Assembly: GCF_026107645.2 (NCBI RefSeq)
Contig: NZ_JAPCHV010000020.1
Span: forward strand, 24,998-88,997
Reading direction: 5' to 3'
Origin: Flavobacterium sp. MFBS3-15
GTDB taxonomy: Bacteria > Bacteroidota > Bacteroidia > Flavobacteriales > Flavobacteriaceae
DNA length: 64,000 bases
This document shows, piece after piece, positions 46,205 to 53,938 of this stretch. A program made the position numbers and the translations under genes. A model generated the notes under the pieces. The model had not been told where the DNA came from, ran no database searches, and worked only from the letters and a program-made list of their open reading frames with translations. How positions within the stretch are numbered: the first letter of the stretch is position 1; each line of letters begins with the position of its first letter.

Positions 46205-47545
46205 TTAAGGCCTCATGCCTTTCATTCCTCCCATCATGCGCATGAGGTTTTTTCCGCCTCCGCCCTGCATCATCTTCATCATTTTGCTCATTTGGTCGAA
46301 CTGCTTGAGCAACTGGTTTACCTGCTGCAGCGATGTTCCGGAACCTTTCGATATCCTGTTTTTCCTTTTGGCATCAAGGATTGCAGGCTTGCTGCGCTCC
46401 TGTGGCGTCATCGAATGGATGATTGCCTCGATGTGCTTAAAGGCATCATCTTCAATCTCCACATCCTTCAGCGCTTTGCCGGCACCCGGTATCATGCCTA
46501 CAAGGTCTTTCATGTTACCCATTTTCTTTACCTGCTGTATCTGTGCAAGGAAATCGTCAAAGCCAAACTCGTTCTTGGCGATCTTCTTCTGAAGCTTGCG
46601 TGCCTCTTCCTCATCGTACTGCTCCTGCGCCCTTTCCACAAGCGACACCACGTCGCCCATGCCCAGGATACGGTCGGCCATACGGTTCGGATAGAATACG
46701 TCGATTGCTTCCATCTTCTCTCCGGTACCGATGAATTTTATCGGCTTGTTGACTACCGACTTGATCGAGATGGCCGCACCACCGCGGGTATCACCATCAA
46801 GCTTGGTAAGGATCACACCGTCAAAATCAAGCCTGTCATTGAAGGCCTTTGCGGTATTCACGGCATCCTGGCCTGTCATGGCATCTACAACGAAAAGCGT
46901 CTCCTGCGGCTGGATTGCTTTGTGCACATTGGCAATCTCGTTCATCATCTCCTCGTCCACAGCCAAACGGCCGGCCGTATCGACGATCACCACATTGAAA
47001 CCATTTGCCTTAGCGTGCTTTATTGCGTTTTGGGCTATCTCCACAGGGTTGCGGTTGCCTTCCTCGCTGTAAACTTCCACGCCCACCTGGCCACCCACCA
47101 CATGTAGCTGGTTGATTGCCGCCGGGCGGTATATGTCACACGCTACCAAAAGCGGCTTTTTGTTCTTTTTTGTTTTCAGGAAGTTGGCAAGCTTACCTGA
47201 GAAGGTAGTTTTACCTGAACCCTGGAGACCTGACATCAATATCACCGACGGGTTGCCCGAAAGGTTGATGCCCGCCGCGTCGCCGCCCATAAGCTCGGTA
47301 AGCTCATCTTTTACAAGCTTCACCATCAGCTGGCCCGGCTGGAGTGTGGTCAATACGTTCTCGCCCATGGCCTTGTCTTTTACCTTTGTGGTAAAATCCT
47401 TGGCTATCTTAAAGTTAACGTCGGCATCAAGAAGCGCACGGCGCACTTCCTTTAGCGTATCGGCAACGTTTACTTCGGTTATCTTTCCGTGGCCTTTAAG
47501 TATATGGAGGGCCTTATCGAGTTTTTCGCTTAAATTATCGAACAT
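46205..47545 (-). CDS. ffh: Signal recognition particle protein Ffh
   Basis: A 446-residue SRP54 GTPase that binds signal sequences of nascent membrane proteins with 4.5S RNA and docks to FtsY. The N domain precedes the G domain (P-loop GLQGSGKTTFSGKLA, DTAGRL, TKLDGD, and the GTGEK loop). The methionine-rich M domain ends in MMKMMQGGGGKNLMRMMGGM. Length and order are normal. A minus-strand promoter is placed just upstream, and a terminator-bounded stretch of unknown role lies beyond that. Confidence 0.97.
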   Translation of the reverse strand: MFDNLSEKLDKALHILKGHGKITEVNVADTLKEVRRALLDADVNFKIAKDFTTKVKDKAMGENVLTTLQPGQLMVKLVKDELTELMGGDAAGINLSGNPSVILMSGLQGSGKTTFSGKLANFLKTKKNKKPLLVACDIYRPAAINQLHVVGGQVGVEVYSEEGNRNPVEIAQNAIKHAKANGFNVVIVDTAGRLAVDEEMMNEIANVHKAIQPQETLFVVDAMTGQDAVNTAKAFNDRLDFDGVILTKLDGDTRGGAAISIKSVVNKPIKFIGTGEKMEAIDVFYPNRMADRILGMGDVVSLVERAQEQYDEEEARKLQKKIAKNEFGFDDFLAQIQQVKKMGNMKDLVGMIPGAGKALKDVEIEDDAFKHIEAIIHSMTPQERSKPAILDAKRKNRISKGSGTSLQQVNQLLKQFDQMSKMMKMMQGGGGKNLMRMMGGMKGMRP

Positions 47546-47574
47546 AAAATCCTGTGATTTTCTTTATAGAGGTG

Positions 47575-47609
47575 CAAATTTAAGGATTTGATTTTGAAGT
47601 TAAAGGCAA
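47575..47609 (-). promoter_or_regulatory. Candidate promoter of ffh
   Basis: On the minus strand TTG (47607-47609), 24 bases, TAAATTTG (47575-47582), about 30 bases before the ATG at 47545. It starts immediately after the hairpin at 47613-47641. Confidence 0.5.
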
Positions 47610-47612
47610 TAC

Positions 47613-47641
47613 CAAAAAAAAAGCCCCTTACCCGGGGCTTT
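47613..47641 (-). terminator. Orphan terminator between the LamG gene and ffh
   Basis: AAGCCCC-TTACCC-GGGGCTT is followed on the minus strand by nine T. The LamG gene already has its own terminator 160 bases upstream, so this one ends some other transcript. Confidence 0.75.
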
Positions 47642-47651
47642 AAACATAAAC

Positions 47652-47705
47652 TTAAATGTAATCTGAAGAAACCGGAACTACTAAATCCGATTTATTATAA
47701 AACAT
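47652..47705 (-). other. Possible 17-codon ORF ahead of the orphan terminator
   Basis: The minus strand reads MFYNKSDLVVPVSSDYI then TAA, ending about 10 bases before the orphan hairpin. The leader (TATAAAAATG) is A-rich as in other genes here. A weak -7-like TAGGTTTT lies upstream. This may be a chance ORF within a small RNA; nothing in the sequence decides. Confidence 0.2.
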
Positions 47706-47802
47706 TTTTATAAGGATTAACCCTACCCAAAAAACCTAACTTTAACACATTTTATTATTGTTGTGTTATAAATAATTAAAAGAGTGCTATAAACCAGCTT
47801 TT

Positions 47803-47842
47803 TATAAAAAAATGAAACCGGCTTTGGGAAAGAGCCGGTTTC
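47803..47842 (-). terminator. Terminator of the LamG lipoprotein gene
   Basis: GAAACCGGCT-TTGGGAAAG-AGCCGGTTTC with a T-rich tract on the minus strand, 30 bases after the stop. Confidence 0.85.
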
Positions 47843-47871
47843 GGAAACTTGAATATTTAAAAAAAACACAA

Positions 47872-48945
47872 CTATTCTAAACATGTACTGCAATCGCCCT
47901 CCAACTCGAAGAGCATTTGCACTTCCTGGGAGGTAAGCACCTTTTTATACACCCTCAAATCGTCCATCATTCCGATGAAACCCTGTCCTATGTAATAGTC
48001 TTCCGCAATAGTGCCTATGGAACCTGTACTGATCACGGTTTCACGTAATAGCCCATCACGGTACAGCCTCAGGGTGTTATCGACATCCAGCGTAATAACC
48101 ACGTGGTGCCAGTTTTGCGTATCCTGCCACAAGTCCTGATCCTGGTTCCAACTGCTGTCCCACACTTGAGATTCAGACATCCCGAACATAGGGGTATTCA
48201 CATCATAGGCGGAAAGGTAAAAGCCTTCCCCGTCTGTATTTCCTTTTCTGAAAAGGTACTCCAGGTTGCCCGCATCTGTATTCTGCATCTTAAACCAAAG
48301 GCTTATACTGAACCGGTCGCCTTCCACAAGGGCATTCGCCGTAGCCGATGTTACGTGCAGGTACTGCTCCCCGTTGAACGAAACAGCACAGTTGGCATTG
48401 CCGTTCCTATCAGTTACACCTTCCAGCTCGTATGGAGCCGAAACACTATTGCCTTTCAGGTCGAAAACCATTCCGTTGACAAAAGTCATGTACAGCATAA
48501 GATCAGCTGTAAGGACGCCGGGGTTGTCGCAAGTATTGGTATCACAGGCAGCAAATGCAGCATTAATTGCGAGCTCCAATTGCTGGTTATTGTTGAGTGC
48601 AACAGTTTGGCCGTCAACGATGATGGTTACCGGATAATTTACCGAATAATATTCATTCGCATCTAACGCCTGCAATAAAGCATTGAGTTCGGCATCACTG
48701 TTAATCACATAGGCCTGCTCCACCTGAAAACTGCTGTTATAGCCGTACACAGTTACAGGGTAAGCCAACGAAATACATTCGTCGGTAACAGGATCCTGAG
48801 CAATGGAAATCAACAATTCAGTAAGCGCGGAACTGCTGTTTAGCGTACCGGAATTATCTTCTGTTACCGAATCGTCCTGACAGGAAAACAGCAGGAAAAC
48901 AGGCAGAAGATAAAGCACTCCTGAAAAATATTTTGCAAACACCAT
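47872..48945 (-). CDS. LamG-domain lipoprotein
   Basis: A 357-residue protein. The lipobox is VFLLFSCQDD (Cys22). The N-terminal ~150 residues carry two similar segments: SLAYPVTVYGYNSSFQV and SVNYPVTIIVDGQTVAL. The C-terminal ~190 residues form a LamG/concanavalin-like jelly roll (MLYMTFVNGMVFDLKGN, VSFNGEQYLHV, FSISLWFKMQN, WHHVVITLDVDNTLRLYRDG, FIGMMDDLRVYKKVLTSQEV). Such domains bind carbohydrates or proteins at the surface; no catalytic site is visible. It is probably an outer-membrane lipoprotein. Confidence 0.88.
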   Translation of the reverse strand: MVFAKYFSGVLYLLPVFLLFSCQDDSVTEDNSGTLNSSSALTELLISIAQDPVTDECISLAYPVTVYGYNSSFQVEQAYVINSDAELNALLQALDANEYYSVNYPVTIIVDGQTVALNNNQQLELAINAAFAACDTNTCDNPGVLTADLMLYMTFVNGMVFDLKGNSVSAPYELEGVTDRNGNANCAVSFNGEQYLHVTSATANALVEGDRFSISLWFKMQNTDAGNLEYLFRKGNTDGEGFYLSAYDVNTPMFGMSESQVWDSSWNQDQDLWQDTQNWHHVVITLDVDNTLRLYRDGLLRETVISTGSIGTIAEDYYIGQGFIGMMDDLRVYKKVLTSQEVQMLFELEGDCSTCLE

Positions 48946-49184
48946 AGTAAAGCTTTTGAGTTAAACAGTTTATTTATGAAAAACCCTACCTGTTCTAAAA
49001 AACTAAGATCATTACAACCATTTTCTAAGATAGTAATGTATATGCACAAATTTTGATTCAAATATTACGCAAAAGTTAACATTTCAATATTTAACACTCA
49101 AAAACTCAGTAAATTAGAAAAAATTATAGCCAATCAAAATTTAAAAATAACAGACGATTATTTTTTTTATTTAAAAATAACTTA

Positions 49185-49192
49185 TAGATTTG
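49185..49192 (+). promoter_or_regulatory. Candidate -7 element of the small membrane-protein gene
   Basis: TAGATTTG matches TAnnTTTG and lies 27 bases upstream of the ATG at 49220. No TTG is well spaced; the upstream region is T-rich. Confidence 0.4.
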
Positions 49193-49219
49193 CCCCGATA
49201 GTTTTAAACCCCCAAAATT

Positions 49220-49471
49220 ATGAAAAGCAGTTTACTGAAATTGTACATCTTTGCATTCTTATTTGTTGGAGACTTTGTAATGTTTGCCGAGGAACCTGGA
49301 GCCGAATGTGAAGACGAAAATGGCAACCCAATCGAGGGATGCCTTGAAGACGGAAGTAGTGATCCAGTAGCCCCAATCAATACCAAATTGATATGGCTTG
49401 CGCTAATAGGTATTTCATTTGTTGTATACTACTTCAACAGAGGGCAGGAAGACAAGAAGTCCCTGCAATAA
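49220..49471 (+). CDS. Small protein with signal peptide and C-terminal membrane helix
   Basis: An 83-residue protein: an N-terminal signal (LLKLYIFAFLFVGDFVMFA), an acidic exported loop with a Cys pair (AECEDENGNPIEGCLEDG), then INTKLIWLALIGISFVVYYF as a C-terminal transmembrane helix and a short basic tail. Small proteins of this pattern are common in Flavobacterium and are sometimes labelled signal peptidases, which the sequence does not support. Function is unknown. It has its own promoter motif and terminator. Confidence 0.8.
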   Translation: MKSSLLKLYIFAFLFVGDFVMFAEEPGAECEDENGNPIEGCLEDGSSDPVAPINTKLIWLALIGISFVVYYFNRGQEDKKSLQ

Positions 49472-49488
49472 TCTGAACATACATATAA

Positions 49489-49522
49489 AAAAGAACCTCT
49501 TTTTACAAGAGGTTCTTTTCGT
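49489..49522. terminator. Bidirectional terminator between convergent genes
   Basis: AAAAGAACCTCTT-TTTAC-AAGAGGTTCTTTT is symmetrical, serving the small membrane-protein gene (+) and the response-regulator gene (-). Confidence 0.85.
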
Positions 49523-49544
49523 TTCCTTTATATGAAAAAATTAT

Positions 49545-49940
49545 TTAGCCAATGAAGATCTTCTCGATGTCTTCTTTGCATATCGGCTTCAGGAAATAGT
49601 CCTTAACGGTAGCATTGAATTCTTTAGCCTTATTGATGTCTACCTCATTATTAGACGAGCTTATCATATAAATCACCGGCTTCCGTGAAATACCATTACC
49701 CAGCTTTGCAAATTCTTCCAAAAACTGCCAGCCATCCATTATAGGCATATTTACATCCAGGAGGATAAGGTCGGGAAGATTTTTGATGTTATCTCCCTGA
49801 CTTATATAATCTATCGCTTCCTGCCCATTGACAAAGAAAGTACTCTCAATATCAATTCCATTTTGCTTTAAAAGGCTTTTCAATAGAAAATGGTAGATTT
49901 TATCATCATCGATAACATAAAGGCTGTTAACTTTCTTCAT
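49545..49940 (-). CDS. Single-domain response regulator
   Basis: A 131-residue stand-alone receiver domain: acidic pocket LYVIDDDKIYH, phospho-acceptor Asp in LILLDVNMPIMDG, the Ser/Thr region MISSSN, and Lys in YFLKPICKEDI. There is no output domain. It begins 14 bases inside the end of the upstream kinase gene; the ATG at 49940 is preferred over an adjacent TTG. The overlap makes it the likely partner of that kinase, relaying phosphate to another protein. Confidence 0.92.
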   Translation of the reverse strand: MKKVNSLYVIDDDKIYHFLLKSLLKQNGIDIESTFFVNGQEAIDYISQGDNIKNLPDLILLDVNMPIMDGWQFLEEFAKLGNGISRKPVIYMISSSNNEVDINKAKEFNATVKDYFLKPICKEDIEKIFIG

Positions 49941-51444
49941 CAAAATAAATTTTAAATGTTGTCCCTTTATTCATTTCACTGGACACCTCAATTTTGCCTC
50001 CCATTGCTTCCACCTGATTCTTGGTGATGAACAATCCTATTCCGCGGGAGTTTTGATGTTTATGGAATGTTTTATACATTCCAAACAATGAATTTTTATG
50101 TTTTTTAAGGTCAATTCCCAATCCATTATCAGTAACTGAAAGTATTTTAATCCCGTCAACAATCTCAAAATCGTAAGATATTAAAGGGCTCCGGTCCGGG
50201 CTTGAGTACTTAATTGCATTTGTTGTAAAGTTAAGCAATATACTTTCAAGATAAGCAGGATTATAATTTACAGTTACATCCAAAGGTATGTTAATTTCTA
50301 TATTTATGCCATACTTTGTAATTTCATTATGCAGTATGGTTAAAATATGCTTAAGGTAATGTCTCAAATTAAGGTCTTCCCTTACGATTTTAATTTCATT
50401 CTGTATTTCGACCAACTGCTTGAGATGGCCTATTGTGATCGACAAACCATCAGATATTCCCTCAAGATGCTGTAACAGCACTTCTTTTTCCTCATCCGCG
50501 GCATTTTTAAAAATATCCAGCAGCATTTTGAGGTTTCCGGCATGTGAGCGAAGGTTATGCGATACAATATGCGCAAAATTACTTAGCCTGTTATTTTGAT
50601 CCCCGATTATGTCAATGGTATTCCCAAGCTCAACCTCCTTCTCTTTAAGCTGGGTAATATCTTTCAGCGTTCCTATTGCCCTCAAAGGCCTGGACTTCTT
50701 ATCAAAAATAGCACGTCCTCTGCTCAGCACCCAGCGGTACTTGCCCTGATCGGTCATGATCCTGTATATGTGCTCAAACGACCCCGATTTGTTGTCAAGA
50801 TAGGCATCCCTCATGTTTTTGTAGCTTTTCAGGTCATCAGGGTGTATTCTGGAAAGCCAGAAAGTATTGGGATGATAGGCTTCTTTCTCCTCAGCGCCCA
50901 TAATCTTCATGAGTTGCGGAGAGTAATAAACCATGTTTGTAACCATATCCCAATCCCAGAGCCCTTCCGAAGCGGCCTTCAGGGCATATTCGTAACGCTG
51001 CTCGGAATGAGCGATTTTGCTTTCCTGGTCTTTTTGTGTGGTAATGTCTGTCACTCTTCCGTAAAAGCTTACAGTACCTTCAGGATCAGTTTCGGGCTTG
51101 GCAGAAACCCGTATCCACCTCAGGCCTTTTTGTGGAAGCTGAACCCGGAATTCATGATCCCAAAGGGTTAGTTTACGTCGGGCTGTTTTAGCCGATTTTA
51201 TAAAACTCTTAATATCTTCCTTTACAATCCGGTCAGTAAAAAAGAAATTGGTATTGTGCTTGAATTCATCAACCGTCATTTCATATATTTCATTAACGGT
51301 TTCACTAGCATACACGATACTATAGTTGTCCCCACCCATCCATACCATCTTGAAAATGAGATCCGGAACCAGGTTCAACAGCTTTTTATAAAATGCATCC
51401 AGACTCTCACCATCACGAACATCCGGTATATCGAAAAATTTCAT
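49927..51444 (-). CDS. PAS-domain sensor histidine kinase
   Basis: A 505-residue, apparently soluble kinase. Two PAS domains are present (about 20-145 with WIRVSAKPETDPEGTVSFYGRVTDIT, and about 155-285 with GLWDWDMVTNMVYYSPQLMKIMG and a PAC block). A HisKA-like dimerisation region follows, with the acceptor His in FAHIVSHNLRSHAGN, then the ATPase domain (N box LLNFTTNAIKYSS, VTDNGLGIDL, GIGLFITKNQVEAMGG). No membrane helix was seen. The start is placed at the ATG at 51444; TATTTTTG (51461-51468, minus strand) 16 bases upstream may be its -7 box. Confidence 0.93.
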   Translation of the reverse strand: MKFFDIPDVRDGESLDAFYKKLLNLVPDLIFKMVWMGGDNYSIVYASETVNEIYEMTVDEFKHNTNFFFTDRIVKEDIKSFIKSAKTARRKLTLWDHEFRVQLPQKGLRWIRVSAKPETDPEGTVSFYGRVTDITTQKDQESKIAHSEQRYEYALKAASEGLWDWDMVTNMVYYSPQLMKIMGAEEKEAYHPNTFWLSRIHPDDLKSYKNMRDAYLDNKSGSFEHIYRIMTDQGKYRWVLSRGRAIFDKKSRPLRAIGTLKDITQLKEKEVELGNTIDIIGDQNNRLSNFAHIVSHNLRSHAGNLKMLLDIFKNAADEEKEVLLQHLEGISDGLSITIGHLKQLVEIQNEIKIVREDLNLRHYLKHILTILHNEITKYGINIEINIPLDVTVNYNPAYLESILLNFTTNAIKYSSPDRSPLISYDFEIVDGIKILSVTDNGLGIDLKKHKNSLFGMYKTFHKHQNSRGIGLFITKNQVEAMGGKIEVSSEMNKGTTFKIYFDEES

Positions 51445-51524
51445 GCTCAATTCTTTATCACAAAAATACATTTAGTTTTTTATTAATCCCGAATATTCGA
51501 AAAAATCTCAATAAAGATACACTC

Positions 51525-52424
51525 CTATTTCCTTGGATGATAAGACGTTAAAACTGAACTCAAAAACTTCCTGTCAAGATGCATATAAATTTCAGTAGTA
51601 GTGATGGATTCATGTCCAAGCATAAGCTGTATCGACCTGAGGTCAGCTCCGTTCTCTAACAGGTGCGTCGCAAAAGAATGCCGGAAGGTATGCGGGCTTA
51701 TAGTTTTGTTGAGGCTTATCTTTTCTGCGAGCCTCTTAATAATCGTAAATACCATGGCTCTTGTAAGCCCCTTACCGCGCCTGTTAAGGAAAAGGGTATC
51801 CTCATGCCCTTTTTGGGGAGCAACATTTATGCGGGAATAATTTTTGTAAAGCACAATATGCTTTTTCGTCGACTCCCCTATCGGGACAAAACGCTGCTTG
51901 TTGCCCTTGCCGGTAATTTTTATAAAACCCTCCTCAAAAAAAAGATCCGATATCTTTAAGCCTACCAGTTCCGACACCCTTAAACCGCAACTGTACAACG
52001 TTTCCAGCATGGCTTTGTCGCGCTCTCCCCTGCCGTCTGCTGTAAACTCAATCGCTTCAATCAGGCTGTCGATTTCCTTAACAGAAAGCGTATCGGGCAG
52101 CTTTCTTCCGATTTTGGGTACCTCAATAAGTTCCATCGGGGTATTTTTCCGGTAATCTTCAAAAACAAGATAGTTAAAAAAACCCTTAAGCCCTGAAATT
52201 AGCCGTGACCGGGAGCGCGGGTTTAAGCTTCCTGAAACATGATAAATAAATTGCTGGATCAGCTCTTCATCTACATCAATGGGGGAAACCGATATTGAAT
52301 TTTCCTCAATAAATGCGGCTAACCGCTGAATATCGAAGGCATAGCTGACGATGGTATTTGCAGACAGCCCACGTTCAATCCGAAGATAGGATTTGTATTC
52401 ATTTATGGATTTTGTCCAGTTCAT
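51525..52424 (-). CDS. xerD: Tyrosine recombinase XerD
   Basis: A 299-residue site-specific recombinase that resolves chromosome dimers at dif. The N-terminal SAM-like DNA-binding domain (YLRIERGLSANTIVSYAFDI) precedes the catalytic domain with Arg in SCGLRVSELVGL, Lys in TGKGNKQRFVP, HxxR in SPHTFRHSFATHLL, His in MLGHESITTTEIY, and the tyrosine in EIYMHLD. Length and motif spacing fit a chromosomal XerD, not a phage integrase. No island or att site borders it. Confidence 0.95.
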   Translation of the reverse strand: MNWTKSINEYKSYLRIERGLSANTIVSYAFDIQRLAAFIEENSISVSPIDVDEELIQQFIYHVSGSLNPRSRSRLISGLKGFFNYLVFEDYRKNTPMELIEVPKIGRKLPDTLSVKEIDSLIEAIEFTADGRGERDKAMLETLYSCGLRVSELVGLKISDLFFEEGFIKITGKGNKQRFVPIGESTKKHIVLYKNYSRINVAPQKGHEDTLFLNRRGKGLTRAMVFTIIKRLAEKISLNKTISPHTFRHSFATHLLENGADLRSIQLMLGHESITTTEIYMHLDRKFLSSVLTSYHPRK

Positions 52425-52456
52425 CAGCGGTTAAAGTTGTGTGAATTAAGAATTAT

Positions 52457-52491
52457 TTGAGAGTGCCACAATTTTAATGATAATACTTTTG
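52457..52491 (+). promoter_or_regulatory. Candidate promoter of the beta-barrel protein gene
   Basis: TTG (52457-52459), 24 bases, TACTTTTG (52484-52491), 23 bases before the ATG at 52515. Confidence 0.5.
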
Positions 52492-52514
52492 AACTACAAA
52501 ACTAATTCTTATAA

Positions 52515-53132
52515 ATGATGAAACTATTTAAAGTATTTACAGCAGGAGCTGCATTGTTCGGTGCTGTAGCAGTATCAAGCGCGCAGGAAGATGCGAGCAA
52601 CATGGATTCGATGTCACCAAGCTTTGGTGTAAAAGGAGGGGTTAACTTTGCTACTGTAACAGGTAACGATGTAGATTCGCCCGACTCCAGGACCAGCTTT
52701 CATGTTGGTGTAGTTGCAGAATTCCCGCTTGCAGACATTTTTTCCATCCAGGCAGAAGCGCTTTATTCAGGACAGGGATTCCAATTTGATTTTGACGGCC
52801 CTGACGGCGACAAAGCAGAGTTCCAGCTGGATTACATCAATGTACCTGTGCTTGCAAAAGTGTATGTGGTAAAAGGGCTTAGCATTGAAGCAGGGCCACA
52901 GTTCAGCTTCCTTGTAAACGAAGAAGTTGACCTAAACCCTAACTCTGATGATGGTGACTTCGATCTTGACGAAGCAGAAACTTTCGAATTTGGCATTGCT
53001 GCCGGCCTTACATTCCAAACTGAGATGGGGCTGTTTGCTACAGGCAGGTATAATGTTGGCCTGACTGAGATCTACCAGGATGTAGACGCTAAAAACTCAG
53101 TATTCCAACTGGGCATCGGCTATAAATTTTAA
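52515..53132 (+). CDS. Outer-membrane beta-barrel (porin-like) protein
   Basis: A 205-residue protein with a signal peptide (FTAGAALFGAVAVSSAQ). It has the eight-strand OmpA/OmpX-like pattern of the Bacteroidota outer membrane protein family: SFGVKGGVNFATVTG, FHVGVVAEFPLADIFSIQAEALYSGQG, LDYINVPVLAKVYVVKGLSIEAGPQFSFL, and terminal FQLGIGYKF with a C-terminal Phe. The middle loops are strongly acidic (DLNPNSDDGDFDLDEAE). An ATG at 52518 is also possible. Likely inserted by BAM in the outer membrane. Confidence 0.9.
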   Translation: MMKLFKVFTAGAALFGAVAVSSAQEDASNMDSMSPSFGVKGGVNFATVTGNDVDSPDSRTSFHVGVVAEFPLADIFSIQAEALYSGQGFQFDFDGPDGDKAEFQLDYINVPVLAKVYVVKGLSIEAGPQFSFLVNEEVDLNPNSDDGDFDLDEAETFEFGIAAGLTFQTEMGLFATGRYNVGLTEIYQDVDAKNSVFQLGIGYKF

Positions 53133-53151
53133 TGATCCGATTTCGGGTTAA

Positions 53152-53185
53152 AAAAGAGCCTTCCGGGATTCCGGAAGGCTCTTTT
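53152..53185. terminator. Bidirectional terminator between convergent genes
   Basis: AAAAGAGCCTTCCGG-GATT-CCGGAAGGCTCTTTT is a perfect hairpin between the barrel gene (+) and the LytTR regulator gene (-). Confidence 0.9.
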
Positions 53186-53194
53186 GCTATTTTA

Positions 53195-53938
53195 TCATTT
53201 AAAATTCCTCAAAAAATCCTCTTTATAGGTTGGTGAAATTTCTACCTCAGCCCCATCTTCCAGGGTTATGTAGCCGCCTTTGTTATACTTTTTAATAAAA
53301 TCGAGGTTCACGATGTGCGACTTGTGTACCCGCAGGAACGGCAGGGGCAGCATGTCTCCAAAATGCTTGAGGAAGCGGCAGGCCATTTTCTTGGTGCCAT
53401 TGGTCAGGTACAGGTCGGTAAAGTTTCCGTTACCCTTCAGGCGTACTATTTCCTCCATTTTTACCACCTCAAAACCATCCATCGTAGGCAATATGACCTG
53501 TTGCTTTTCGGGTTTTGGCTCCCGGAAGTTCTCCACGATCACCTTATTGCGGTTAAAGATTTCCTTGTTCATCACCTCTTGCTGCACTTTGTTTACGGCT
53601 ACAATAAGTTCCTCTATGCTTATGGGTTTGAGCAGGTAGTAGGCAGCACTGCGGTTAAGCGCCTTTAGCGAATATTCCGAGAAAGCAGTTACAAATATGG
53701 TTTCGAAAACCAGGTCGCCGCACGCTTCCAGCACATCAAACGCATTGCCGAAAGGCATCTCCACATCCAGGAAAACCAACTGTGGCTGTAATTCATGGAG
53801 CAATGCGATTGCCTCGCGGCTATTTTGCGCTTCACCCACTATCTCTACCTGTGGGCAGTATTTGGTAAGATATGTACGAAGCGCTTCTCTTGCACCAACT
53901 TCATCTTCAACAATTACGCTTTTTATTTTAGAAATCAT
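53195..53938 (-). CDS. LytTR-family response regulator
   Basis: A 247-residue regulator: a receiver domain (SVIVEDEVGAREAL, phospho-Asp in LVFLDVEMPFGNAFDVL, TAFSEYSLKALNRSAAYYLLKPI) followed by a LytTR DNA-binding domain (VVKMEEIVRLKGNGNFTDLY, FLRVHKSHIVNLDFIKKYNK, VEISPTYKEDFL). Its start overlaps the upstream kinase stop by 4 bases (ATGA), so the two are translationally coupled and form one system. Confidence 0.95.
   Translation of the reverse strand: MISKIKSVIVEDEVGAREALRTYLTKYCPQVEIVGEAQNSREAIALLHELQPQLVFLDVEMPFGNAFDVLEACGDLVFETIFVTAFSEYSLKALNRSAAYYLLKPISIEELIVAVNKVQQEVMNKEIFNRNKVIVENFREPKPEKQQVILPTMDGFEVVKMEEIVRLKGNGNFTDLYLTNGTKKMACRFLKHFGDMLPLPFLRVHKSHIVNLDFIKKYNKGGYITLEDGAEVEISPTYKEDFLRNFK

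Noticed and set aside
46292..47107. A 271-codon plus-strand ORF opposite ffh
   Set aside because: ffh is unmistakable on the other strand; the reading is a compositional shadow.
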